A DNA stretch of 24,165 nucleotides, taken from contig JANQDY010000023.1 in NCBI GenBank assembly GCA_028278625.1, forward strand, positions 1 to 24,165, in the 5' to 3' direction. Below the pieces are notes generated by a model. It saw only the letters and a list, made by a program, of their open reading frames with translations. It was not told the DNA's origin and did no database searches. A program made the position numbers and the translations under genes. Positions 1 through 6,793 of this stretch are shown piece after piece. Origin of the DNA: Thermodesulfobacteriota bacterium (lineage in GTDB: Bacteria; Desulfobacterota; DSM-4660; Desulfatiglandales; Desulfatiglandaceae). Each line of letters starts with the position of its first letter. The stretch's first letter is position 1.

Positions 1-108
1 GTTGGGCCATACCTCTTCGTCGACCCATTTCCTGATGGCCTTCGCTACCTGAATGTCCTCATCCGTTATCCACTCAACAGGGCGTGGAATGTCTTCGTAC
101 GTTGGCAT
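1..108 (-). CDS. Probable acyl-CoA dehydrogenase, N-terminal fragment (cut by window edge)
   Basis: Only the first 36 codons lie in the window and the frame runs open off the left edge. The peptide begins MPTYEDIPRPVEWITDED and continues with an amphipathic stretch (AKAIRKWVDEEVWPN). That resembles the first helix of acyl-CoA dehydrogenases, where a pattern like 'RxFVxxEVxP' is common. The start ATG (106-108) follows a strong purine-rich ribosome site (AAGGAGGAAGAG) just upstream on the minus strand. The gene is divergent from the glycine-cleavage operon, and a sigma-70-like promoter sits about 115 bases before it. The family call rests on a short N-terminus. A complete acyl-CoA dehydrogenase at 17193 supports this type of metabolism nearby but not the identification itself. 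Confidence 0.55.
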   Translation of the reverse strand, partial: MPTYEDIPRPVEWITDEDIQVAKAIRKWVDEEVWPN

Positions 109-608
109 CTCTTCCTCCTTTTGCCGGTTTTTGGATTTTGTCGATAAAAAACGTTTTTTGGACGCGTATCACTACTTTCACATACCCCCTTCCGTCGAAT
201 GGCAATTCACCGATTGCCCTAAAAGAATAAAACGAAATTGAGTGTAGTGTCAATATGTTTCTGAGATATTTTGTTTTTAATCAAAAAGAAAGCAATGGAC
301 TGAGCAATTTATCAAAAATGCTGCCTCCAATCCTCAAACCCTTCCGGTTTTGTCACCTTCGGATTCGCCCCAAATCATTCTAGGGGCCTTGAAAACCACC
401 ACCCAATGCCGTTCCCATGGCGTAAACAGGAAGCCCATGGCGAGGCGGCGGTGTACGTTCCCATTGGACAATTTATACAAAAATTCACATAGGGATCCGG
501 TTTTGTCAAGTGGCATTTCCATGGTTTTTGAGGATATCATAAGAAAATCAAAAAATTCTTGACTAATTCATCAATAATGTGTATCTAAATCTCAAAAAGA
601 GTATGGGT
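109..608. other. Non-coding stretch with short repeated words
   Basis: No convincing gene is present: the open frames are short, lack ribosome sites and show no recognisable family. It holds several repeated words. TCCGGTTTTGTCA occurs at 343-355 and 496-508, CCCATGGCG at 414-422 and 434-442, and ACGTTCCCATT at 455-465 and again at 688-698. CCATGG palindromes occur at 415, 435, 519 and 732. The repeats could mark a decayed gene or a small intergenic repeat element. A promoter for the minus-strand gene lies at 224-253. Confidence 0.5.
224..253 (-). promoter_or_regulatory. Candidate sigma-70 promoter for the minus-strand gene at 108
   Basis: On the minus strand a perfect -35 box TTGACA (253-248) is followed after 18 bases by TATTCT (229-224), a 4/6 match to the -10 consensus. 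Transcription would start near 217 and leave a leader of about 110 bases. The -10 hexamer is the same as the one before the acyl-CoA dehydrogenase at 17193. The surrounding DNA is AT-rich, so chance matches are likelier than usual. Confidence 0.45.
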
Positions 609-637
609 TTGATTCTGCCCTTTCTACGGTTTTTAAT
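609..637 (+). promoter_or_regulatory. Candidate sigma-70 promoter for the glycine-cleavage operon
   Basis: TTGATT (609-614) is separated by 17 bases from TTTAAT (632-637), matching 4/6 and 5/6 of the consensus hexamers. Transcription would begin near 644, giving a leader of roughly 240 bases before gcvH. Another TTGACT box at 559-564 has no good -10 partner. The assignment is tentative because the region is AT-rich. Confidence 0.35.
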
Positions 638-749
638 CTTGGCGGATGTACTTATATGGTCACTTCGTCCAATAGCACATGCAATAAACGTTCCCATTCG
701 TGCACCGGTTTCTTTTCCATGATTCCCAAAGCCATGGTTTGCCTGGAGA

Positions 750-819
750 AGAAACCCATATTTTTGCGCCGAACCGATTTGAACCATTTGGCGTCCACCA
801 CCGGCGGTGGTGGGTTTCT
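750..819 (+). promoter_or_regulatory. Possible structured leader RNA upstream of gcvH
   Basis: Three nested complementary segments are visible. AGAAACCCA (750-758) is the exact reverse complement of TGGGTTTCT (811-819). GCGCC (766-770) pairs with GGCGT (790-794, one G-U). CCACCACC (795-802) pairs perfectly with GGTGGTGG (806-813) across a 3-base loop. The outer stem and the last hairpin compete for 811-813, so either a three-way junction or a full-length hairpin followed by TTT could form, as in an attenuator. It ends 62 bases before the gcvH start. It does not match what I know of the glycine riboswitch. Pairing was done by eye; no folding energy was computed. Confidence 0.35.
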
Positions 820-881
820 GTAAAACAAAATTTCTATTCAGAACAAATTTTCATATTACCATACACGAAAGGACATAGGCT

Positions 882-1286
882 ATGAAAGAGATCGAGGAAC
901 TGGAATTGCCAGAAAATGTGCGATATACTGAAGATCATGAATGGGCCAACCTTGAAGGCGGTGAGGTAAAAGTCGGCATCAGCGACTATGCACAGGACCA
1001 ATTGGGCGATATCGTCTTTGTTGAACTCCCGCCGCCCGGCGAAGCGTTTCAAGGTGGAGAAGAATTCGGAACCCTTGAATCCGTGAAAGCCGTGGCCGAA
1101 ATGTACATGCCCATCAGCGGAAAAATCCATGCAATAAATGAAGCGTTGGAAGACGCCCCGGAACTCTTGAATTCGAGCCCCTATAATGACGGTTGGATCA
1201 TTCAGATTGAACCGGACAATGCGGAAGACTTGAATAACCTGATGGACAGGAACGCCTACCTGAATATGCTGGAAGGGATGAAGTAA
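882..1286 (+). CDS. gcvH: Glycine cleavage system H protein (lipoyl carrier)
   Basis: The 134-residue protein carries the aminomethyl group and electrons between the P, T and L proteins of the glycine cleavage complex in the cytoplasm. The typical H-protein path is visible: RYTEDHEWA near residues 14-22, VGISDYAQDQLGDIVFVELP at 31-50, and the lipoyl site ESVKAVAE with the modified lysine at residue 69. Length is normal for the family. The ATG at 882 has AAAGGA 8 bases upstream. The stop codon is directly followed by the gcvPA start, which indicates translational coupling. No gcvT (aminomethyltransferase) precedes it, although gcvT-gcvH-gcvPA-gcvPB is a common order, so T and L proteins must come from elsewhere. 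Confidence 0.95.
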   Translation: MKEIEELELPENVRYTEDHEWANLEGGEVKVGISDYAQDQLGDIVFVELPPPGEAFQGGEEFGTLESVKAVAEMYMPISGKIHAINEALEDAPELLNSSPYNDGWIIQIEPDNAEDLNNLMDRNAYLNMLEGMK

Positions 1287-2618
1287 ATGCGCTATTTGCC
1301 GCACACGGATGAAGATATTGGGTCCATGCTTCAGGTTGTGGGAGCAAAAACCTTGGAGGAGCTCTTCTCCTCGGTGCCCGAAGACTTAAGACGAGGCGAT
1401 ACCCTTGAGTTGCCCGAACCCCTGACCGAATGGGAACTGGATGAACACATGGATGCGCTTTCCGGCTCCATGGGGGCTTTCCCGAAAACCAAGACCTTCC
1501 TAGGGGCGGGCAGATATGAACATTTTATTCCTGCCGCCGTCTCTTACCTTCTGGGTCGGTCGGAGTTCACAACTTCGTACACACCCTATCAGCCTGAAAT
1601 GAGTCAGGGGACGTTGCAGGCAATTTATGAATACCAAACCCTTGTCACCAGACTATTGGGCTTGGAAGTGGCCAATGCATCCCTTTGGGACGGGGCTTCT
1701 GCGCTGACTGAAGCACTGCTTATGTCAATCCGCATCACGAGAAGAAAAAAGATCGCCATTTCTTCCCTGGTCCATCCCCATCACCGGCAGGTGGTTCGAA
1801 CGTATCTTGAACCTGCGGGCCTGGAAATGATTGAACTACCTTATCTTAAAAACGGCAGAACGGATCTATCCGCGCTCCATGATGAGAAAGACCTTGCCGG
1901 CGTTGCCATACAGTCCCCCAACTTCTTCGGGTGCATTGAAGACTTGCGTTCGGCCGGCGAGCTTTGTCAGGATGACAAGAGCTTGTTAATCGCATCCTTT
2001 ACCGAACCTCTCGCATTTGGAATCCTGAAGAACCCCGGCAGTCAAGGGGCCCATATCGCTTGTGGAGAGGGTCAGAGCCTCGGCATTCCTTTATGGTATG
2101 GCGGACCCGGCCTCGGTATTTTCGCTACCAAGATGTCGTACATACGGAAAATACCCGGCCGCCTGGTGGGACAATGCACTGATATGGATGGAAACAGAGG
2201 CTTCGTTCTGACGCTGGCCACCAGAGAGCAGCATATCAGACGGGAAAAGGCCACAAGCAATATCTGTACAAACAGCAGTCTCTGCGCCCTTTCGGCTGCC
2301 ATGTATATGGCTTCATTAGGCGGAATGGGCATGCGCAAACTGGCCAGACTGAACCATGACAAGGCGGCCTATCTTAAACAGAAGCTGCGGAGCGCGGGAT
2401 TCAAAATACCCTTTGATAGCCCCACTTTCAATGAATTCGTCGTGGAATTCCCGTCCGACTTCGACGCCCACCACCGGAAACTTCTTGAAAAAGGAATCGT
2501 TGCTGGCCTGCCTTTGGGCAATTACTACCGGGAAATGCCAAACAGCTATCTGCTTTGCGTGACGGAAACCAAAACCAGGGAGGATATGGATACGCTTGTC
2601 AGGGAGGTTACATTATGA
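1287..2618 (+). CDS. gcvPA: Glycine dehydrogenase (decarboxylating) subunit 1
   Basis: The 443-residue protein is the N-terminal half of the split P protein. With GcvPB it decarboxylates glycine and passes the aminomethyl group to lipoyl-GcvH. Recognisable stretches are MRYLPHTDEDIGSML at the N-terminus, FLGAGRYEHFIPAAVSYLL (about residues 72-90), EFTTSYTPYQPEMSQGTLQ just after, and the glycine-rich GPGLGIFATK near residue 273. Length matches other GcvPA proteins. This half has the aminotransferase fold, but the PLP-bearing lysine belongs to the partner subunit. It starts on the base after the gcvH stop and overlaps gcvPB by 4 bases (ATGA), so the three genes form one tightly coupled operon. 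Confidence 0.95.
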   Translation: MRYLPHTDEDIGSMLQVVGAKTLEELFSSVPEDLRRGDTLELPEPLTEWELDEHMDALSGSMGAFPKTKTFLGAGRYEHFIPAAVSYLLGRSEFTTSYTPYQPEMSQGTLQAIYEYQTLVTRLLGLEVANASLWDGASALTEALLMSIRITRRKKIAISSLVHPHHRQVVRTYLEPAGLEMIELPYLKNGRTDLSALHDEKDLAGVAIQSPNFFGCIEDLRSAGELCQDDKSLLIASFTEPLAFGILKNPGSQGAHIACGEGQSLGIPLWYGGPGLGIFATKMSYIRKIPGRLVGQCTDMDGNRGFVLTLATREQHIRREKATSNICTNSSLCALSAAMYMASLGGMGMRKLARLNHDKAAYLKQKLRSAGFKIPFDSPTFNEFVVEFPSDFDAHHRKLLEKGIVAGLPLGNYYREMPNSYLLCVTETKTREDMDTLVREVTL

Positions 2619-4072
2619 AAAAGCCTTTGGCGCCCACCGGCCTGAACATGGATGAACCCCTGTTGTGGGAAAGGGGAAAGGCGGGACGGACGGCTTATTC
2701 ACTGCCCCGTCGGGATGTGGAACCGGCCCCCCTGGGCCAAGAGATTGAAGGAGAAGGTCCCGATTTTCCGGATCTGAGTGAAATCGAGGTCATTCGACAT
2801 TACACCAGGCTTTCCCAATGGAATTTCGGAATTGATACGGGAATGTATCCCCTCGGTTCCTGTACAATGAAATACAACCCCAAAATCAACGAAAAGCATG
2901 CTGGTCTTCAAGGCTTTTCCGGTGCTCACCCCTTGCTTCCACCCAAGCTCGCCCAGGGAGCCCTGAGAGTCATGTTTGAACTTGAACGTTTTCTGGCGGA
3001 GATTACGGGCATGGATGCCGTCAGTTTGCAGCCGGCGGCAGGTGCTCAGGGGGAAACGGCAGGAATGCTTTTGATCTATGCCTACCATAAAAGCAAAAAT
3101 GACGTTCGATCAAAGATCCTCGTTCCCGATACGGCCCATGGCACAAATCCCGCCAGCGCCGCTCTCTGCGGCTATCGGCCGGTACCCGTAAAGTCGAACG
3201 AAAATGGGATAATGTCAGCTGAGACCGTTCGTGAAGCCATGGACGAAGACACGGCTGGCATCATGGTGACCAACCCGAATACCTTGGGCCTTTTTGAAGA
3301 AAATATCAAAGCCATCTCCGAAATTGTTCACGCCCATGGCGGACAGGTTTACTGTGACGGGGCAAACATGAACGCTGTCATGGGTATGGTCCACATGGGT
3401 GATACCGGAGTGGACGTATTGCACCTGAATCTGCACAAAACTTTCTCAGCACCCCATGGCGGCGGCGGACCGGGTTCAGGTCCGGTTTGTGTTCGAGACC
3501 ATCTGGCGCCTTTTCTGCCCATACCCCGCATTGTCAGAAAAGACGGACATTATCATCTTTCAGATGATTTTCCCCAGTCATTGGGAAGACTACACACCTT
3601 TCACGGGAATTTCGGCGTCATGATCAAGGCCTACGGTTACATCCTGACCATGGGGGCCGAAAACCTCAGAAAGGCCAGTCAGCTGGCGGTGTTGAATGCA
3701 AACTACATTAAAGAAAAGCTGAGGGAGACGTTTGAACTGGCCTACGATCGACCCTGCATGCACGAATGTGTTTTCTCTGATAAACGTCAAAGAAAATATA
3801 AAATAGGCGCAGGAGATATGGCCAAGCGTTTGATGGATTTTGGTTTCCACCCGCCAACCGTATACTTCCCACTGGTCGTAGATGGTGCCATGATGATTGA
3901 GCCAACCGAAACCGAGTCCAAGGATGAAATAGACCGATTCATAGAGGTGTGCAAGATTTTGGCGCTGGAGGCGATGGAAAACCCTGAGCTCTTTAAAGAG
4001 GCTCCAAAGCGATGTAGAGTCAGACGATTGGATGAAACAGCAGCTTGTCGGTTACCTCGCCCTGCCGGTTAA
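2615..4072 (+). CDS. gcvPB: Glycine dehydrogenase (decarboxylating) subunit 2
   Basis: The 485-residue protein is the C-terminal, PLP-binding half of split glycine decarboxylase. The PLP lysine is K275 in HLNLHKTFSAPHGGGGPG. Other family stretches are PLGSCTMKYNPK, DTAHGTNPASAA and FHGNFGVMIKAYGYI. An earlier in-frame ATG exists at 2555 inside gcvPA. I prefer ATG 2615 because it has AGGGAGG 7 bases upstream, overlaps the gcvPA stop as ATGA, and gives the usual N-terminus (MKKPLAPTGLNMDEPLLWE). The protein ends with a basic tail and no terminator is obvious, only a weak 5-bp AT-rich stem right after the stop. Confidence 0.95.
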   Translation: MKKPLAPTGLNMDEPLLWERGKAGRTAYSLPRRDVEPAPLGQEIEGEGPDFPDLSEIEVIRHYTRLSQWNFGIDTGMYPLGSCTMKYNPKINEKHAGLQGFSGAHPLLPPKLAQGALRVMFELERFLAEITGMDAVSLQPAAGAQGETAGMLLIYAYHKSKNDVRSKILVPDTAHGTNPASAALCGYRPVPVKSNENGIMSAETVREAMDEDTAGIMVTNPNTLGLFEENIKAISEIVHAHGGQVYCDGANMNAVMGMVHMGDTGVDVLHLNLHKTFSAPHGGGGPGSGPVCVRDHLAPFLPIPRIVRKDGHYHLSDDFPQSLGRLHTFHGNFGVMIKAYGYILTMGAENLRKASQLAVLNANYIKEKLRETFELAYDRPCMHECVFSDKRQRKYKIGAGDMAKRLMDFGFHPPTVYFPLVVDGAMMIEPTETESKDEIDRFIEVCKILALEAMENPELFKEAPKRCRVRRLDETAACRLPRPAG

Positions 4073-4519
4073 TAAATCGGCGATTTTTCAACTCTTATAC
4101 TTCATATTGCAGAGCCCCGGGAAGGTAATTGCAAATGAGTCTTTTTGGATTTCATACAAAACCCAAGCATTAAAACAAAGTTTCTTGATTATTAAATATT
4201 GATCATATTACGTTTAATTTTGGGATATTGATAATCCCCTCACATAAACTCTTTTTCTCTGGAATTGTATCATTATAATAGAGCAAGGATAAGAGTTTCT
4301 TTGTCTCGCAAAAAAACAACAGCAGATGAAAACCAATTGAATTTTCATCGAGGGGCATCATTACTTCCACCACAACAACAAACATTTTCGTATGATTTTA
4401 GAAATATTTCCACAAAAATGTATTTTTACGCTCCATCAATTGATGCTTTACGCGGCATATACGTGTGGGATTTCCGGTCATAATTGGAGATACCATGCCG
4501 ATTGTAAATTTGAATTTTG
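4073..4519. other. AT-rich non-coding gap upstream of the ABC operon
   Basis: No coding signal is supported: the short frames on both strands contain simple-composition peptides and lack ribosome sites. A TATAAT occurs at 4274-4279 but has no usable -35 box and no gene directly after it. The notable element is a perfect 12-base palindrome at 4434-4445, described separately. The stretch probably provides the upstream control region of the sigma-54 promoter that follows. Confidence 0.5.
4434..4445. promoter_or_regulatory. Perfect 12-bp palindrome, candidate enhancer site
   Basis: CATCAATTGATG is its own reverse complement. Its centre lies about 107 bases upstream of the start expected from the sigma-54 promoter at 4520. 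That is the usual distance range for upstream activator sites of sigma-54 systems. Only one copy was noticed. The binding protein is unknown, and an isolated 12-base palindrome in AT-rich DNA could be chance. Confidence 0.35.
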
Positions 4520-4535
4520 TGGCACGTATTTTGCT
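4520..4535 (+). promoter_or_regulatory. Sigma-54 (RpoN) promoter of the ABC transporter operon
   Basis: TGGCACG-TATT-TTGCT fits the -24/-12 consensus completely: GG at 4521-4522 and GC at 4533-4534, separated by 10 bases. Transcription would begin near 4546, about 118 bases before the binding-protein gene and on its strand. This predicts dependence on RpoN and an enhancer-binding activator. The only such activator in the window is PspF, 17 kb away and linked to a different promoter, so the true regulator is probably outside. Confidence 0.75.
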
Positions 4536-4595
4536 GGCCTAAAGATCCAGCTTTGACGGAAACGAATAGACGGAACAGAAAGGAGGTAAAATTCC

Positions 4596-4619
4596 GTGGT
4601 ACGTTGGACCTGGGAATGA
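4596..4619 (+). CDS. Possible 7-codon leader peptide ahead of the ABC operon
   Basis: A near-perfect ribosome site AAAGGAGGT (4579-4587) stands 8 bases before a GTG that opens a 7-residue frame, MVRWTWE, ending in TGA at 4617-4619. Two of the seven codons are Trp. A second tiny frame (ATG ACA GGT TAA, 4616-4627) overlaps its stop as ATGA. Both lie in the expected leader, after the sigma-54 start and before the binding-protein ATG at 4664. The strong ribosome site with no longer gene behind it is the main evidence. It may also be the remnant of a lost gene. Confidence 0.3.
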   Translation: MVRWTWE

Positions 4620-4663
4620 CAGGTTAAATATCTGAAATCTGATTTTCGATGGGAGGAGTTAGA

Positions 4664-5923
4664 ATGAAAAAGGAAATCTCGAGGATGTTTGTCTCATTGT
4701 CTACCGCAACACTTATCGCTTTTATGGTGGTCGCTTTTCCGGCATTTGGTGTTGCAAGCGAAAAAAAACCTTCAGGCGAGCCTATTTTGGTAGGCCTTCC
4801 CGTGCCGGTAACGGGCCTCATGGCCGCTGACGGCGCCGAAATGATCAATGGCGGTGTAATGGCGGTGGAGGAAATCAACGCCAAAGGCGGTTTGCTGGGA
4901 AGACCGCTCAAAACAGTGGTCATGGATACTAAGGAATCGCAAGTTGATATCTTGCGCAGTGCCGCGGAGGCACTCGCTGCCAAAGGCGTGGACGTAAACG
5001 TAACGGCCTACCTTATGGGACCGATGGACATTCACACTTTCGGAAAATATGAGATTCCCTATCTCCATGCAGATACACAGTGGACCTCGACAAAAGCCGT
5101 CATGGACAACCTGCCTGAGTACAATAATGTATTTGCCATCGATCCGAACGAAAGATCCTACGGACCCAACGCTTTCATCAATATGACAAAAATGATCCCC
5201 TATGATCATAAGAACAAGACGGTCGCCATATTGACAACCAATTTCACCTATGCAAAAGGGATTTCCAAAAGCTTTCGCGAAATTGTAGAGAAGAACAATT
5301 GGAAGATCGTGTCAGACACAAATCACAAATTGGGAAGCACGGAGTACGGGGTCGAGCTGTCAAAAATACGGGCCAAAAATCCCGGCATCATCTTTTTCAG
5401 CACCCATCTGCCCACCGAGGCGGTTGCGTTTATGAACCAGTTCCATACCCAACCGACCCAGTCCCTGGTTTATATCCAGTATTGTCCAAACGTACCTGAA
5501 TTCAGGGAACTTTTAGGGTCCAAGGCCAATGGCGTCCTCTGGCAGACGCTGATAGGGTATTTACCCGACAAAAAAGGCATGGACTGGGTGGAAAGATACA
5601 AAAAAAGATTTGGCAATGCCCCCGGATACACTGCCGCCTGCAACGTCTATGACTCCATCTTTATGTGGGCCGCCGCTGTCAAGGCCGTCGGCGATCCAAA
5701 GAACTACAAGAAAGTTAATGATCATATTTTAAAAAATAAATACACTGGGATCGCGGGCACATACATATTTAATCCGAAAACACAGGAAGCCATTGCCGGT
5801 AACGTGGGAGAAGGAATTCCCAATCAGTTTTTTCAGATACAGAACGGCCAGCAGGTGCTCCTGGTTTTGGGAACAATACCAACCGGCGCCAAGTTTGAAC
5901 GCCCACCCTGGCTGAAAAAGTAG
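4664..5923 (+). CDS. ABC transporter periplasmic substrate-binding protein (HAAT/LivK type)
   Basis: The 419-residue protein has an N-terminal signal peptide (KK followed by a hydrophobic core, likely cleaved near AFGVAS). The mature part is a type I periplasmic binding fold: ILVGLPVPVTGLMAADGAEMINGGVMAVEEINAKGGLLG is the signature opening of LivK/AmiC/UrtA-like proteins. ATG 4664 is chosen over the 5-codon-earlier frame start because GGGAGGAG lies just upstream and the signal peptide then starts MKKE. It is the first gene of a complete ABC import operon behind a sigma-54 promoter. The substrate cannot be read from sequence. Branched-chain or other amino acids, amides or urea are known for the family, and nearby amino-acid enzymes favour an amino acid. 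Confidence 0.9.
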   Translation: MKKEISRMFVSLSTATLIAFMVVAFPAFGVASEKKPSGEPILVGLPVPVTGLMAADGAEMINGGVMAVEEINAKGGLLGRPLKTVVMDTKESQVDILRSAAEALAAKGVDVNVTAYLMGPMDIHTFGKYEIPYLHADTQWTSTKAVMDNLPEYNNVFAIDPNERSYGPNAFINMTKMIPYDHKNKTVAILTTNFTYAKGISKSFREIVEKNNWKIVSDTNHKLGSTEYGVELSKIRAKNPGIIFFSTHLPTEAVAFMNQFHTQPTQSLVYIQYCPNVPEFRELLGSKANGVLWQTLIGYLPDKKGMDWVERYKKRFGNAPGYTAACNVYDSIFMWAAAVKAVGDPKNYKKVNDHILKNKYTGIAGTYIFNPKTQEAIAGNVGEGIPNQFFQIQNGQQVLLVLGTIPTGAKFERPPWLKK

Positions 5924-5968
5924 GCATTTCCTCTTTTTTCGGGACGTGCGCTTGCCTCAAGGCATCAT

Positions 5969-5995
5969 TGCGGAGGGGCTTATTTCCCCTCCGCA
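5969..5995 (+). terminator. Strong GC hairpin between binding-protein gene and ATPase gene
   Basis: GCGGAGGGG (5970-5978) and CCCCTCCGC (5986-5994) form a perfect 9-bp stem with a 7-base loop, extendable by one T-A pair. The downstream bases are T-rich (ATGTTTGTTTGTTTC) but not an uninterrupted T-run. It lies 46 bases after the binding-protein stop and 79 before the next gene. Such hairpins in ABC operons often cause partial termination or stabilise upstream mRNA so that the binding protein is made in excess. That role is inferred here. Confidence 0.55.
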
Positions 5996-6073
5996 TGAGC
6001 ATGTTTGTTTGTTTCTTATTTCGCAAGACCACCTTGGTTTTATATTTACGAGGACGTTTCTAGGAGGAAACTG

Positions 6074-6793
6074 GTGGCCCTTCTTCAGGTCAAAAATGTA
6101 ACCAAATCTTTTGGAGAACTGGTGGCGGTAAATTCGCTTGATTTTGAAGTCGATCAAGGAGAGGTATTTGGTATTGCAGGGCCAAATGGATCCGGAAAAA
6201 CGACGCTGTTTAACCTGATCACCGGTTATTACCCATATTCGGGGGAGATTTTATTTGGGGAAAAGAAAATCAGCGGTGAAGCCCCTTACACGATTTGTCA
6301 CAGAGGCATTGCGCGAACATTTCAAATTCCTCAGGTTTTCGTGACCCTTCCGGTATTTCAAAACATCAGGGTGGGTGCCCATTTTGGTGGAGATGGTATC
6401 AAGGATGAAAACGCTTGGATACGCCACATATTGGACTTCGTGGGCCTCAAAGGTAAAGAGACGATTCCGGCCGCAAACTTGAAACTTCTGGACAAAAAAC
6501 GGACCATGCTGGGCGCCGCTCTGGCAACGAAACCCAAAATCCTGCTGCTGGACGAGCCCATTGCCGGGTTGAGTCCGGACGAAATCAGGGAGAGTGTCAC
6601 CCTTTTCAAAAAGATCAACGAAGAATTGAATGTTACGATCCTGATCATCGAACATTTCATGAAGGTTCTGGTAGAGTTGTCAAACAGGCTGATGATTTTG
6701 GAAAACGGGGTTAAGATCTGCACCGGTCCTCCCCTTGAGGTTGCCAAGGACAAAAGGGTTGTTGAGTGCTATTTGGGAGCGGCTTATGCTTAA
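6074..6793 (+). CDS. LIV-type ABC transporter ATP-binding protein (LivG-like) with degenerate signature motif
   Basis: The 239-residue ATPase powers import by the permease pair encoded downstream. Walker A is GPNGSGKTT (residues 36-44) and Walker B is ILLLDEP with D160/E161, followed by the H-loop in IIEHFM. The C-terminus (EVAKDKRVVECYLG) is typical of LivG. Where LSGGQ should stand, exactly 24 residues before Walker B Asp, the sequence is LKLLD (136-140), so the signature Ser and both Gly are absent. GTG 6074 is preferred as start because AGGAGG sits 6 bases upstream and the protein then begins just ahead of the conserved LLQVKNVTKSFG. The ORF extends upstream to 6005 but without a ribosome site. 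Confidence 0.9.
   Translation: MALLQVKNVTKSFGELVAVNSLDFEVDQGEVFGIAGPNGSGKTTLFNLITGYYPYSGEILFGEKKISGEAPYTICHRGIARTFQIPQVFVTLPVFQNIRVGAHFGGDGIKDENAWIRHILDFVGLKGKETIPAANLKLLDKKRTMLGAALATKPKILLLDEPIAGLSPDEIRESVTLFKKINEELNVTILIIEHFMKVLVELSNRLMILENGVKICTGPPLEVAKDKRVVECYLGAAYA

Noticed and set aside
334..787. Short frames of 60-75 codons on both strands in the gap before gcvH
   Set aside because: They have no ribosome sites, no recognisable domains and overlap one another; treated as non-coding, though repeat-derived sequence remains possible.
640..881. Glycine riboswitch before gcvH
   Set aside because: Expected from the downstream genes, but the conserved aptamer words and tandem layout were not found; only generic complementary segments are present.
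834..1304. 156-codon minus-strand frame across gcvH
   Set aside because: It lies antisense to a clear gcvH gene and encodes no recognisable family; it is a shadow of that gene.
2555..2614. Earlier in-frame start for gcvPB
   Set aside because: It lies inside gcvPA with no ribosome site; ATG 2615 has AGGGAGG and the ATGA overlap.
3137..3151. Sigma-54-like word TGGCACAAATCCCGC inside gcvPB
   Set aside because: The GG-N10-GC spacing fits, but the -12 part is poor and it is deep in coding sequence with no gene start after it.
4274..4279. Perfect TATAAT in the gap after gcvPB
   Set aside because: No -35 box at suitable spacing and no gene begins shortly after; expected by chance in AT-rich DNA.
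4203..4385. 60-codon minus-strand frame in the gap after gcvPB
   Set aside because: It has low-complexity composition, no ribosome site and no family resemblance.
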